Origin: an uncultured Clostridia bacterium
Lineage (GTDB): Bacteria > Bacillota > Clostridia > UBA1381
Assembly: GCA_947591315.1 (NCBI GenBank)
Contig: CANQDD010000016.1
Span: 1 to 60,264 of the forward strand
DNA: 60,264 nucleotides
Direction: 5' to 3'
The notes beneath the pieces were generated by a model. It was not told the origin of the DNA. It saw only the letters and a program-made list of their open reading frames with translations, and did not search any database. Position numbers and translations under genes: made by a program. Of the stretch, positions 48,005 through 55,900 are shown one piece after another. Position 1 is the first letter of the stretch. Every line of letters starts with the position of its first letter.

Positions 48005-48033
48005 TTGAATTTCCGTAATTTTTGTGGTATAAT
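48005..48033 (+). promoter_or_regulatory. Promoter of the zinc-ribbon gene
   Basis: TTGAAT, 17-nt spacer, TATAAT. Confidence 0.8.
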
Positions 48034-48067
48034 CCAAACAGTCAAATATTTGAAAGGAGCAGTTAAT

Positions 48068-48256
48068 ATAAGAAAGTGTGTAAGATGCGGAGCGGAAATG
48101 GAGGAGGGCTTTTCCTTTACGGGCGGCGGCGGAAACGTGCTGCGTAAGAAGGGCTTTACCCTGAAAGCCGTTTACCCCAAAGCGGCACTGTGCCCCAAAT
48201 GCGGCGAAGTGTCGATTTACATCGAGGACGAAGCGCTTGAGAAGCTGACGAAATGA
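48068..48256 (+). CDS. Small zinc-ribbon protein, apparent ATA start
   Basis: 62 residues reading (I/M)RKCVRCGAEMEEGFSFTG and ending LCPKCGEVSIYIEDEALEKL: two CxxC knuckles 30-40 residues apart, a nucleic-acid-binding zinc-ribbon family common in Clostridia whose members begin M-R-K-C. The codon at that place is ATA (48068), with AAAGGAGC at the correct distance upstream; the only other in-frame candidate, TTG at 48050, lies upstream of the ribosome site. Function unknown; has its own promoter and terminator. Confidence 0.8.
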   Translation: MRKCVRCGAEMEEGFSFTGGGGNVLRKKGFTLKAVYPKAALCPKCGEVSIYIEDEALEKLTK

Positions 48257-48270
48257 TCTGAAAAGAATTA

Positions 48271-48300
48271 AGCGGCTGCCGAAGCAGCCACTTTTTTCTT
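48271..48300 (+). terminator. Terminator of the zinc-ribbon gene
   Basis: AGCGGCTGC, CGAA, GCAGCCACT, TTTTTCTT. Confidence 0.85.
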
Positions 48301-48403
48301 TTCTGCAAACACACAACAATATATCTTCACAACTGAATACACGGTGTATTGATCCTATATTCTCATAAGCCGCTCAACACAAAAGTTTAAAACATGCCGC
48401 GCT

Positions 48404-49189
48404 TTACAAAGCCTTTTCCATGACATCTTTAACGACATCGCTTATCTGTCCGCATTTACGCTCTTTTACATACTCGCTGTCCAACACTTCCACAAAATCA
48501 AGGTATACGTCTGTTCGTCTGAACGGAGCATTTTCACGCACCAAATCGGAATTTCTTATTACCGCAATCACAATCGGGCAGCCGGCTTTTTGGGCAATCT
48601 TAAACGCGCCTACCTTAAACGGCAGCAATTCCTTTCCTTTATTTCGTGTACCTTCAGGGTAAATTCCTATCGAAGCCGCACCGCTTTTAATGACATTTAT
48701 TGCGTCTATAACAGTCTGCAATTCACTCCGCGGATTTTCGCGGTCAAGCGAAAGACAAAAACGCTTGTGCATAATTTTACCTACCACGGGGATATCAAAA
48801 AGCTCCTTTTTCGCGACAAAACCAAGATTGTATTTCCTTAAAACCCCCATTTCAAGAATAGGATCGATTGCTGACCGATGATTTCCGACAAGCAAAAAAT
48901 TTCTGTCGGGTAAAGATGCTTGTCCCGATACATGGAGTTTTATGCGGAGCAAATGTGTTACCGCATCAATAATACAGTAGGCGTAAAACCGAAAAATCCA
49001 TTCGCTTTTTTTACATTCTCTGTTCATGTCAACAAAAAGCGAAGCAACCGTCCCGACGACAGCCCATAGAAAAATCAGCACGACAAACGAAGCTGCAAAG
49101 GTTATCGGAATAAGAATTACCGAATGTGATATTATGTAAGCTGCCGCTGCCGCCAATGCGGAAATTACAGCTATGCATGGAAAAAACAC
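48404..49189 (-). CDS. plsC: 1-acyl-glycerol-3-phosphate acyltransferase (PlsC family)
   Basis: 261 residues. Two N-terminal membrane helices (VISALAAAAAYIISHSVILI, FAASFVVLIFLWAVVGTVAS), then acyltransferase motif I LLVGNHRSAIDPI (catalytic His/Asp), motif II around SLDRENPRSE and motif III GIYPEGTRNKGKELLPF. It would acylate lysophosphatidic acid to phosphatidic acid. Last gene of a three-gene unit with a phospholipase-C-like protein 3 nt upstream, so a link to lipid turnover is plausible. Confidence 0.92.
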   Translation of the reverse strand: MFFPCIAVISALAAAAAYIISHSVILIPITFAASFVVLIFLWAVVGTVASLFVDMNRECKKSEWIFRFYAYCIIDAVTHLLRIKLHVSGQASLPDRNFLLVGNHRSAIDPILEMGVLRKYNLGFVAKKELFDIPVVGKIMHKRFCLSLDRENPRSELQTVIDAINVIKSGAASIGIYPEGTRNKGKELLPFKVGAFKIAQKAGCPIVIAVIRNSDLVRENAPFRRTDVYLDFVEVLDSEYVKERKCGQISDVVKDVMEKAL

Positions 49190-49192
49190 ATC

Positions 49193-50179
49193 TTACGCCC
49201 CCATTACTCTGTATTTCTTATAATTTATTTCAAGCCGCTGCCCGCACTCCAACCCATGAGTTGACGCGATATTGGGAACAATGGATTTAATAAATTCCCA
49301 TCCTACCGTGCCGCACCGCCAAACATAATCCAGATTGTTTATTATATCGGCGGTTACCCTTAGAGCATCCTCGTACAGTTCCGTAAATGACTTATGGGAA
49401 GTCACGCCGTTCATCGGATTTTGCCATATTGCATGACGGTCATTTAAAAGCGGCTGCACTTCCGTATCATCACGATTATACGAAAACGCCGCCGTTCCTT
49501 TCAAAAACGGATCTAATATATCAAATACAGCACGCTTTGCACCTGTCGGATCGTATTTGAAAATCCGCATAAACAGCTTGACTTGCATTATAGCCTTACG
49601 AAAGACTTCGCCGCCGTTTTGAAATTCGTAGGTTTCCATTAGACTTGTATTCAAAACCGCTTTTAATTCCGGTGACAAATTCTTTCCGTTTATCGAGAAA
49701 TCTTTATGTACGGCATAATTTCTCGGATTTTTATTTTCCGCAGCTTTCATAAGGTGTACGTCAAGCAAATTCTCCATTATCCCATGACGCCATGTCGGAT
49801 TGTGCTTGTCACGCATATGGTCGCCGGAAAAATAAATTATCAGCGGATGCGTGTATGCGTCCAGAATATGATGACCGATATATCCGTAAAGGAACAGCCT
49901 GACTTGTTCGTTCTGATTATTATTGCTTTCCTGTGTATACTTCACGTAATTATACACAAATTCGGGAAAATGAAATTCCTGCAATTTATCCGAATACCGC
50001 AGATTGTTTTCAAGACGTTTTGTGCTGAATATTTTATAAAAATCATAATAAATCAGCAAATCATGTCCCTGCGCGAAAACACTGTAATCATCATAATGCG
50101 GCAGCATATCGAGAACCGATTTGTTAATGAGAGGCTTTAGCTGTTTATAAAATATATTATGTGTTTTCGGTCCGGGCAT
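49193..50179 (-). CDS. Zinc-dependent phospholipase C-like protein
   Basis: 328 residues, no clear signal peptide. PGPKTHNIFY at the N-terminus, AQGHDLLIYYD, LYGYIGHHILDAYTHPLIIY and FSGDHMRDKHNPTWRHGIME supply the His/Asp pattern of the zinc-dependent phospholipase C/nuclease fold (PF00882). Lacks an export signal, so the substrate may be cytoplasmic or unknown. Its start overlaps the upstream peptidase-like gene by 23 nt. Confidence 0.85.
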   Translation of the reverse strand: MPGPKTHNIFYKQLKPLINKSVLDMLPHYDDYSVFAQGHDLLIYYDFYKIFSTKRLENNLRYSDKLQEFHFPEFVYNYVKYTQESNNNQNEQVRLFLYGYIGHHILDAYTHPLIIYFSGDHMRDKHNPTWRHGIMENLLDVHLMKAAENKNPRNYAVHKDFSINGKNLSPELKAVLNTSLMETYEFQNGGEVFRKAIMQVKLFMRIFKYDPTGAKRAVFDILDPFLKGTAAFSYNRDDTEVQPLLNDRHAIWQNPMNGVTSHKSFTELYEDALRVTADIINNLDYVWRCGTVGWEFIKSIVPNIASTHGLECGQRLEINYKKYRVMGA

Positions 50180-50765
50180 CGCCTGAATACTCCTTTGTCA
50201 ATCCTTCATAAATAATATAATCCGACAATTTATGGTAAAAGTCTGCCGGACTTACCGTATACAATTCCTCATCGGCAAAAATATCAATTCCGCACTCGCG
50301 TAAAATATCCTCAACCCACTGTGAGCAGAAAAACGATTTTTTATCCTCATAACGTTTTTTATCGCGCCCATGCAGCAAAATACGTATCAGCACATGCGTA
50401 TTGTATTTATACTCACTTCTTTTATTCCAATACTCATTCATTCGCGCTGCCAGCTTATCGTATTGCTCGCTTGAAACATCAAGACAAATAACGGCAATAC
50501 GGCTTTGTGTAGGTTTTAACGCGAACAGTCCCGATGTAATGCTTTCTTGTACCAGTCCCGCCACAAACGGATTATGTATTCTTTTTCGGGCAAATGATAA
50601 CATATTTTGAAGCGTTGCATCCAATGATAATGATGCGTGTGAATACCGCGCTCCTATGTCTTTCCTGCCGAATTGCAGCTTTTGACGCAAACATACTATT
50701 CTGCCGACTGATGTATGGTTATTGCTTAATACGATATATATTTTATTTTGTTTGTCTGCACTCAT
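50157..50765 (-). CDS. YiiX/NlpC-P60-like permuted cysteine peptidase
   Basis: 202 residues from ATG 50765 (MSADKQNKIYIVLSNNHTSV), which has GGTGGAG upstream and sits just behind a consensus promoter; the frame upstream runs into a GC-rich repeat and is not coding. IGARYSHASLSLD has the conserved histidine and KSFFCSQWVEDILRECGI the cysteine of permuted papain-like proteins (YiiX/YebB, related to NlpC/P60 and LRAT). Such folds hydrolyse amide or ester bonds in cell walls or lipids; substrate unknown. First gene of the unit with the phospholipase-like protein and plsC. Confidence 0.8.
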   Translation of the reverse strand: MSADKQNKIYIVLSNNHTSVGRIVCLRQKLQFGRKDIGARYSHASLSLDATLQNMLSFARKRIHNPFVAGLVQESITSGLFALKPTQSRIAVICLDVSSEQYDKLAARMNEYWNKRSEYKYNTHVLIRILLHGRDKKRYEDKKSFFCSQWVEDILRECGIDIFADEELYTVSPADFYHKLSDYIIYEGLTKEYSGDARTENT

Positions 50766-50802
50766 CAAAATCTCCACCCGTAATCTTAGTAACTCACATG
50801 AG

Positions 50803-50831
50803 ATTATACCATATACAAAAATAATTGTCAA
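50803..50831 (-). promoter_or_regulatory. Perfect-consensus promoter of the plsC unit
   Basis: Minus strand TTGACA (50831-50826), 17-nt spacer, TATAAT (50808-50803), both boxes exact. Confidence 0.92.
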
Positions 50832-51066
50832 CTCGGCTTGCTCCGTGTACGCATGCATCTGACCGCGGCTTCGCCGCGAAAGCTGCCGCAACGGAGCGTT
50901 TGAGCGCTGACTTTTATGCAAATAAAAAGTCGCCGCGAACGCCGCAAGCGCACCGCAGGTGCGCCAAAACCGCACGAAGCCCAAAGCGACAGTGAGCCGT
51001 CGTGAGCGCGCTTGCAAGCGAACAGGCGAGCCGAGTGACGGCTTCGTGCGGAAAAGGAGCACCATG
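50832..51066. repeat. GC-rich nested palindromic element next to tRNA-Arg
   Basis: CCGCGGCTTCGCCGCG, GACTTTTATGCAAATAAAAAGTC, GCGCACCGCAGGTGCGC and a long arm CCGCACGAAGCC pairing with GGCTTCGTGCGG about 80 bases later. Very GC-rich compared with the AT-rich promoter beside it; no credible gene. With the promoter and the tRNA terminator it fills the 363-bp gap 50766-51128. Confidence 0.6.
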
Positions 51067-51071
51067 CGGCA

Positions 51072-51104
51072 TAAAAAAGAATCCTTTGCCGAAGCAAAGG
51101 ATTC
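51072..51104 (-). terminator. Terminator of tRNA-Arg
   Basis: Minus strand GAATCCTTTGC, TTCG, GCAAAGGATTC, TTTTTTAT, 25 nt after the tRNA. Confidence 0.92.
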
Positions 51105-51128
51105 GTAAAACTGCCGCACGGTGCGACG

Positions 51129-51205
51129 TGGTACGCCCGAAGGGACTTGAACCCCCGACCTTTCGGTTCGTAGCCGAACGCTCTATCCAGCTGAGCTACG
51201 AGCGC
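51129..51205 (-). tRNA. tRNA-Arg (anticodon ACG)
   Basis: 77 nt including encoded CCA. Acceptor GCGCTCG pairs with CGGGCGT (G-U at the first pair), D arm GCTC-GAGC, anticodon stem TTCGG/CCGAA with loop CTACGAA, T arm GGGGG-TTCAAGT-CCCTT. ACG is normally modified to ICG and reads CGU, CGC and CGA. Confidence 0.96.
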
Positions 51206-51274
51206 ATATGATTTCCGCTTCCGAAAATCACTTCAAATATATTACCACACAGCACCCCGATTGTCAAGAGTTTT

Positions 51275-51303
51275 TTGACAAAAAGCCGTCTCTGTGGTAA
51301 AAT
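51275..51303 (+). promoter_or_regulatory. Promoter of ogt
   Basis: TTGACA, 17-nt spacer, TAAAAT, 18 nt before the ogt ATG; the leader is therefore very short. Confidence 0.85.
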
Positions 51304-51320
51304 AATTACGGGGTGAGATT

Positions 51321-51776
51321 ATGAGATTTGTATGGTATTACGACTTCCCTATCGGCAAAATCGCGATAGCGAGCGAGGGAGAATACATAACCGACATAAC
51401 CTTCGATTACGCGGACGGTATCGAACACGAAACGGCGGAAACGGCTGCTTGCGCGAACGAGCTTTGGGAATACTTCGACGGCGAGCGCAGGGAATTTGAC
51501 ATTAAAATAAAATACGGCGGCACGCCGTTCACCCGCGCGGTACTTGAAGCCACCATGAAAATACCCTACGGTGAAACGCGCTCCTACGGAGATGTTGCGC
51601 GCATGGTGAACAACCCGCGCGCGGCGAGAGCGGTCGGCAACGCGATACACCGCAACCGCCTGCTCATCGTTATCCCCTGCCACCGCATTATACAGGGCGA
51701 CGGCTCGCTCGGCGGTTACGCCGGACGCGAGGATATTAAACGCCGGCTTTTAAGTCTTGAAAAGCACAACATATGA
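51321..51776 (+). CDS. ogt: Methylated-DNA--protein-cysteine methyltransferase
   Basis: Removes alkyl groups from O6-alkylguanine onto its own cysteine. 151 residues; a short N-terminal domain MRFVWYYDFPIGKIAIASEG and the DNA-binding core PFTRAVLEATMKIPYGETRS, YGDVARMV, ARAVGNAIHRN (Arg finger) and IPCHRIIQGDGSLGGYAG with acceptor Cys120. Single gene with its own promoter; ends at the GGGGACACTAAA palindrome. Confidence 0.96.
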   Translation: MRFVWYYDFPIGKIAIASEGEYITDITFDYADGIEHETAETAACANELWEYFDGERREFDIKIKYGGTPFTRAVLEATMKIPYGETRSYGDVARMVNNPRAARAVGNAIHRNRLLIVIPCHRIIQGDGSLGGYAGREDIKRRLLSLEKHNI

Positions 51777-51780
51777 ATAC

Positions 51781-51835
51781 GGGGACACTAAAATTTTAGT
51801 GTCCCCGTATTTTAGTGTCCCTGACTTTAGTGTCC
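51781..51835. repeat. Perfect 26-bp palindrome plus two further repeat copies
   Basis: 51781-51806 is GGGGACACTAAAA joined to its exact complement; TTTAGTGTCCC recurs at 51811-51821 and TTTAGTGTCC at 51826-51835. Lies between the convergent ogt and nitroreductase genes, four bases after the ogt stop, so it can act as a terminator hairpin. Same motif as the trp-gene cluster at 286-1995. Confidence 0.85.
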
Positions 51836-51839
51836 ACAA

Positions 51840-52361
51840 TCAGCACACTTCCACAATCTCGTCTCTGTCTCTGTACTCGGTATGGCGCGGCGACGGCTCG
51901 CAGCCGTCGGCAATACCGCTCACCGGCAGCAGTGCGATGAGGTCGTACTTCTCCGTATCGGGGAAAAGCTCCTTTACCTTATTCACATCAAAATGCCCTA
52001 TCCACGTCGAGCCATAACCCAAATCGTGTATCGCGAGCATCATATGCGTCGCGACGATCGACGCGTCCACATCGGCGAAATTCTTACCGTCGTACTGTCT
52101 CACCCACGCCGCCGATGGGTCGGCTCCAATCATGAATATCACCTTCGCGGGCGCGATAAACTGCATTTTCGTGCAGCTTAAAAGCTTTCCGCGCGCTTCC
52201 TCACTCTCGAAAACCCATATTTTGAACGGCTGATTGTTGACCGCCGTCGGTGCGCAAACGCCCGCCTCTATTATTTTTTCCACATCGTCCTTCGGTATAT
52301 CCGCGCCGTCAAACATGCGCGCGGAATACCTGTCCTTTGCAAGCTGCAAAAAATCCTTCAT
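51840..52361 (-). CDS. Nitroreductase family protein
   Basis: 173 residues. MKDFLQLAKDRYSARMFDGA is the FMN-binding Arg-Tyr-Ser-Xaa-Arg start; AGVCAPTAVNNQPFKIWVFE and THMMLAIHDLGYGSTWIGHF are further flavin-binding segments. Likely an FMN-dependent oxidoreductase using NAD(P)H; natural substrate unknown. Fourteen nt after the L,D-transpeptidase-like gene. Its C-terminal sequence DRDEIVEVC ends on Cys. Confidence 0.92.
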   Translation of the reverse strand: MKDFLQLAKDRYSARMFDGADIPKDDVEKIIEAGVCAPTAVNNQPFKIWVFESEEARGKLLSCTKMQFIAPAKVIFMIGADPSAAWVRQYDGKNFADVDASIVATHMMLAIHDLGYGSTWIGHFDVNKVKELFPDTEKYDLIALLPVSGIADGCEPSPRHTEYRDRDEIVEVC

Positions 52362-52374
52362 CTCGGTAACCTCC

Positions 52375-52992
52375 TTAATAAATCGTAATAATCGTGCCTT
52401 CGGTAACGGTTCGCAGCACCCTCACCATATCATCCTCCGCTATGGCGATACACCCTGCCGTCGCCGTTTTACCGTCGGACATGCAGTGCAGGAACACCGC
52501 GCTTCCGGCGTACGGCGCTCGGCACGCGTTGTAGCCTATATCCAAAAGATAATTGTACGCGCCCGCGTACTCGATAAGGTGCTCATCATGCGAAAAATCG
52601 GTATTCTCGGGCAGCTCCGAGGCGCGCGCGAGCGTGTTGTAATCAGCGCGCTCGCTGTCGCCGCGCCAGTACATATCCTCCGTGATTTTCGTGTACGGCA
52701 CGCGGCTTTCGGGATCGTCCTTTATGCCGTACGCTCGCCCTGTAACGTAAGTGCCGAGGGGTGTTTTCATATCCCCCTCGGCAGCCTTACCCGTTCCGTT
52801 TTTACCTATCACACCGCCGCACGAGAACAGCGTTTCATACCGTCTCTTACGCGCGCGGTACACCGTAAGGCGGCAGGTGTGACTTTCCGCGTCACACCTC
52901 ACGCCTATCCTGTATTTTCCCTCGTATTCGGCGGGCAATACGCCGCCGAACAAAAGTCTTTCGCATAAATTTTGTTCTTCCGCGATGTTCAT
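52375..52992 (-). CDS. L,D-transpeptidase-like (YkuD) protein
   Basis: 205 residues. FSCGGVIGKNGTGKAAEGDM and KTPLGTYVTGRAYGI are the front of a YkuD domain, AVFLHCMSDGKTATAGCIAI its catalytic block with His and Cys; the usual SHGC is TAGC here, so the second His-type residue differs. No obvious signal peptide (MNIAEEQNLCERLLFGG), odd for an enzyme of cell-wall cross-linking; a cytoplasmic or alternative-export form, or a longer start, should be considered. Co-directional with the surface protein 7 nt upstream. Confidence 0.82.
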   Translation of the reverse strand: MNIAEEQNLCERLLFGGVLPAEYEGKYRIGVRCDAESHTCRLTVYRARKRRYETLFSCGGVIGKNGTGKAAEGDMKTPLGTYVTGRAYGIKDDPESRVPYTKITEDMYWRGDSERADYNTLARASELPENTDFSHDEHLIEYAGAYNYLLDIGYNACRAPYAGSAVFLHCMSDGKTATAGCIAIAEDDMVRVLRTVTEGTIITIY

Positions 52993-52999
52993 AGCTTAA

Positions 53000-55900
53000 T
53001 TACTGCGCCGCGTCAACCGCTTTTTCAAGCGCTTCGCACGTCTTTGTGTTCCACAGAAACGCCTTTAGCTTCGTACCCGTGTCCGGCACATCTGTTGTGA
53101 TTTCGCTTTCGCCGTTGACCTCCACAAGCTGCGTTTCCATGTTTATTCCCACGAGCCGTCCGTCAGCGTCATACGACGCGGCTATAAGCGAAATCTCCAT
53201 CGTGGTCGAACCGGTGTTTTTAATCTTCGCCGTTGCTTTGCCCTCGCTTGTTATCGAGAGAGGTTCGGCGTTTATTGCGGGGTTTGTCTTGAACGTAACC
53301 TCCGCGCCGTTGGTAACCGTTTCACCCGCCATGCCTATTGCCTGGTACACGTAGGTCGTGTCGGGCTTCAGTCCGTCTACCGCGAGACTATACTCATGCT
53401 CGCCCGCCTCGCTGAACACAATCGGGCTCTTATCACCGTATCTTATCTTTTCGTCGCTGCCCTGTTCCCAAATCAGGAACATGCCTACCGCGCTCGGCTT
53501 TATCGTATCGCCGTGGGTTGTTATTTCGATGCTGCCGTTAAGCGTCGCGCCCGTGGACGTAATGTCGGTTGCGGCATTTGTCGTGTACGCGTAATCGGGA
53601 GCCTGCTCGCTCGTTATCGTTACCGTCACGTAATTCGTCGTCGTAACCGTCTTTTCCGTCTCCAGCGGATCGGGATGCGCAAACGTCGCCGTCACGGTAA
53701 GCGTCGCGTTTCCTGCCTCGGCAGTGCCCGTCACTGTCGCCGACGCGCCGTCCTGCGCGGGAGTTACATCGACCGCGCTGTCCTGCGGCACTGTCCACTC
53801 GGTACCCTGTAAAACGTAGCTGTCGTCGGATTTTTCAACCGAAATTGTTTTCTCATCACCCTGCGCCATATAAACCTGGGTGGGATTCAGTCTGAAGCCT
53901 ATCTGAGTTTTATACGGAATTTCAGCCACAGCCGACGAGCCCTCTATATGGAGATACAGCACGCCGCTGCCGGTGTTGAGCGCGTCGTCGTCGATATTGA
54001 CCTTTGTCCGGCCGCTCATTTCTTCCGTTATCTCGATTATATCACTTTCGGGATCGGTCATCTGAGCGTCGCGGAAGAATTGAATCTTATCGCCCGCCTT
54101 GAGGTTTACATTGTCAACATTCACGCGCGCGTAATCGCCTATACCTTCATCATAGCCTTCCGGCAGGTTGTAAATCTCCGCCTCCGCCTTACGCGTGTCA
54201 ATATTAAACTCAACCTTTGACGTGCCTCTAACGCTCTTGTAGTTATCGTCTGTCGGATCAAATTCCCACTCGTAGTCCTTGCTTGAATCAACGAGAATCA
54301 TGCCCGGCTGAATGCCGTCCTGGTAGCGCCACATCACCTCACCGGCGAGCGGCTCGCCGTCCACTCCCGTAAATGACGGGGTAAGCGTCGAATCGCTTAG
54401 GTACGCGCCCCTGTCAACGTTACCCGCCTTCACGCTTCCCTCGGGCTCCGCCTGGAGAATGGTCAGCGTTGTTGTCTCCACATTACCCGCGTAGGTTTGC
54501 GCGTTTGCGCCGGTCACCTCAGCCGTCGCGCGGACTTCATACGTGCCCGCGTCCTTCGGCGCCGCGCGCAGCCACTCATCCGTTTCGGTTGTCTCGGAAT
54601 GAAGCGCTATGTCAGTTTTACGATACTCAATCGTAATCTCCGTACCCTGCACGGTTGATGTGGCGGTTATGGCGTGCGCGTTTCCGTCGTATGTCACTTC
54701 TTTATTTGTATTTGTCTCGTCAAACGTAATCGGCACAGGTTCCTTATCGCCTGCCGTCACGTACGCGGTGCCGCTTACCGTGTTGTAATTCTTGTTATCG
54801 GTCGGCACAAACTCCCATTCATACGACTGCTTGCCTTCCCTAAGCTGTGTTTGGGGCGCCTTCCAGTGCAGGTCGCCCTGTACCTTCATGGACGCGTTAT
54901 TCTCGTTCACAAACGCACCCTCGGGCTTTACGCTTGAAAGCGTGTTGCCTGCCTTGCCGTTCGGAGCGGTCACGCTGCCCTCAACCTTCGGATTTGCCCT
55001 TACAACCTCGAGAGTACCGAGCGCGTCGTCCGTTATTGAGTAGTTATATCCCGAAACCGGCGGCGTGGTCGCTTTTACCGTGTAGCTTCCCACGGCAGCG
55101 TCAACCGCCATGCCATCGGCGCCGTTACTGTCCGTCGCCGTCAGGGTTGCCTTTACGTCCGAAATCGAGCCCGTGTTCACAAGTCCGCCGTTTTCGGGCT
55201 GACCTGCCGCGGCAGCCTGATAGTTCTGTGCGGTGAGCACGAACGACACGCCGTACGGTTTTGTTATCGTCTTGTTTTCACCCGTCAGCTCAAGTTTGAT
55301 CGGGCGCTGCGACGATATGTAACCCGTCGTATGGTACGTTGAAAGACCTTCTCCGAGCGTGTAGTTTGAAGCGTTTGCGCCCTCAAGCGCGTCCTTGCAG
55401 TCAACGTTTATGGTTACGGTCTTAGGATAGTGCGGATCATAACCGGCGTCGGCGAACGTCGCCTTGGAAATTGCCGACTTCTTAATCTTAACAACGTCTG
55501 CGGAGTTTACCTTATTCTTAAACGTAACATTGTCCGGATTTATCTCGGCGTCGGTTGTACCGTCATATGCCTTGTTCACAACGCTGCCCGAAAAGTTCGG
55601 CTGAAGCGTAAGCGGTGCTATGGTGAAAATCGCGGTAGTATCGCCCGCCGAATAAGCTCTTACCGAACTATCCGTTTCGGGACAGGTAGCGTGAACCTTA
55701 TATATTCCCGCCTCAGTCGGCGCTTCTGCTTTATAATCGGTGTAATCCTCGCCGTCAAAGCTCAGGTTGCCGTCTTCTACTTTTTTGTATGTTACCGTCA
55801 CAAGATCCTCGCGGAACGATCCGATTCTCTCCCATGTAAAGCTCGGCGACTGCGGCTTACCGTTATATGTCTTTGTAAGCGATGACGGTTTCGCTTGGAG

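Noticed and set aside
50766-51119. N-terminal extension of the peptidase-like protein upstream of ATG 50765
   Set aside because: Would run through a perfect promoter and a GC-rich palindromic repeat; composition is non-coding.
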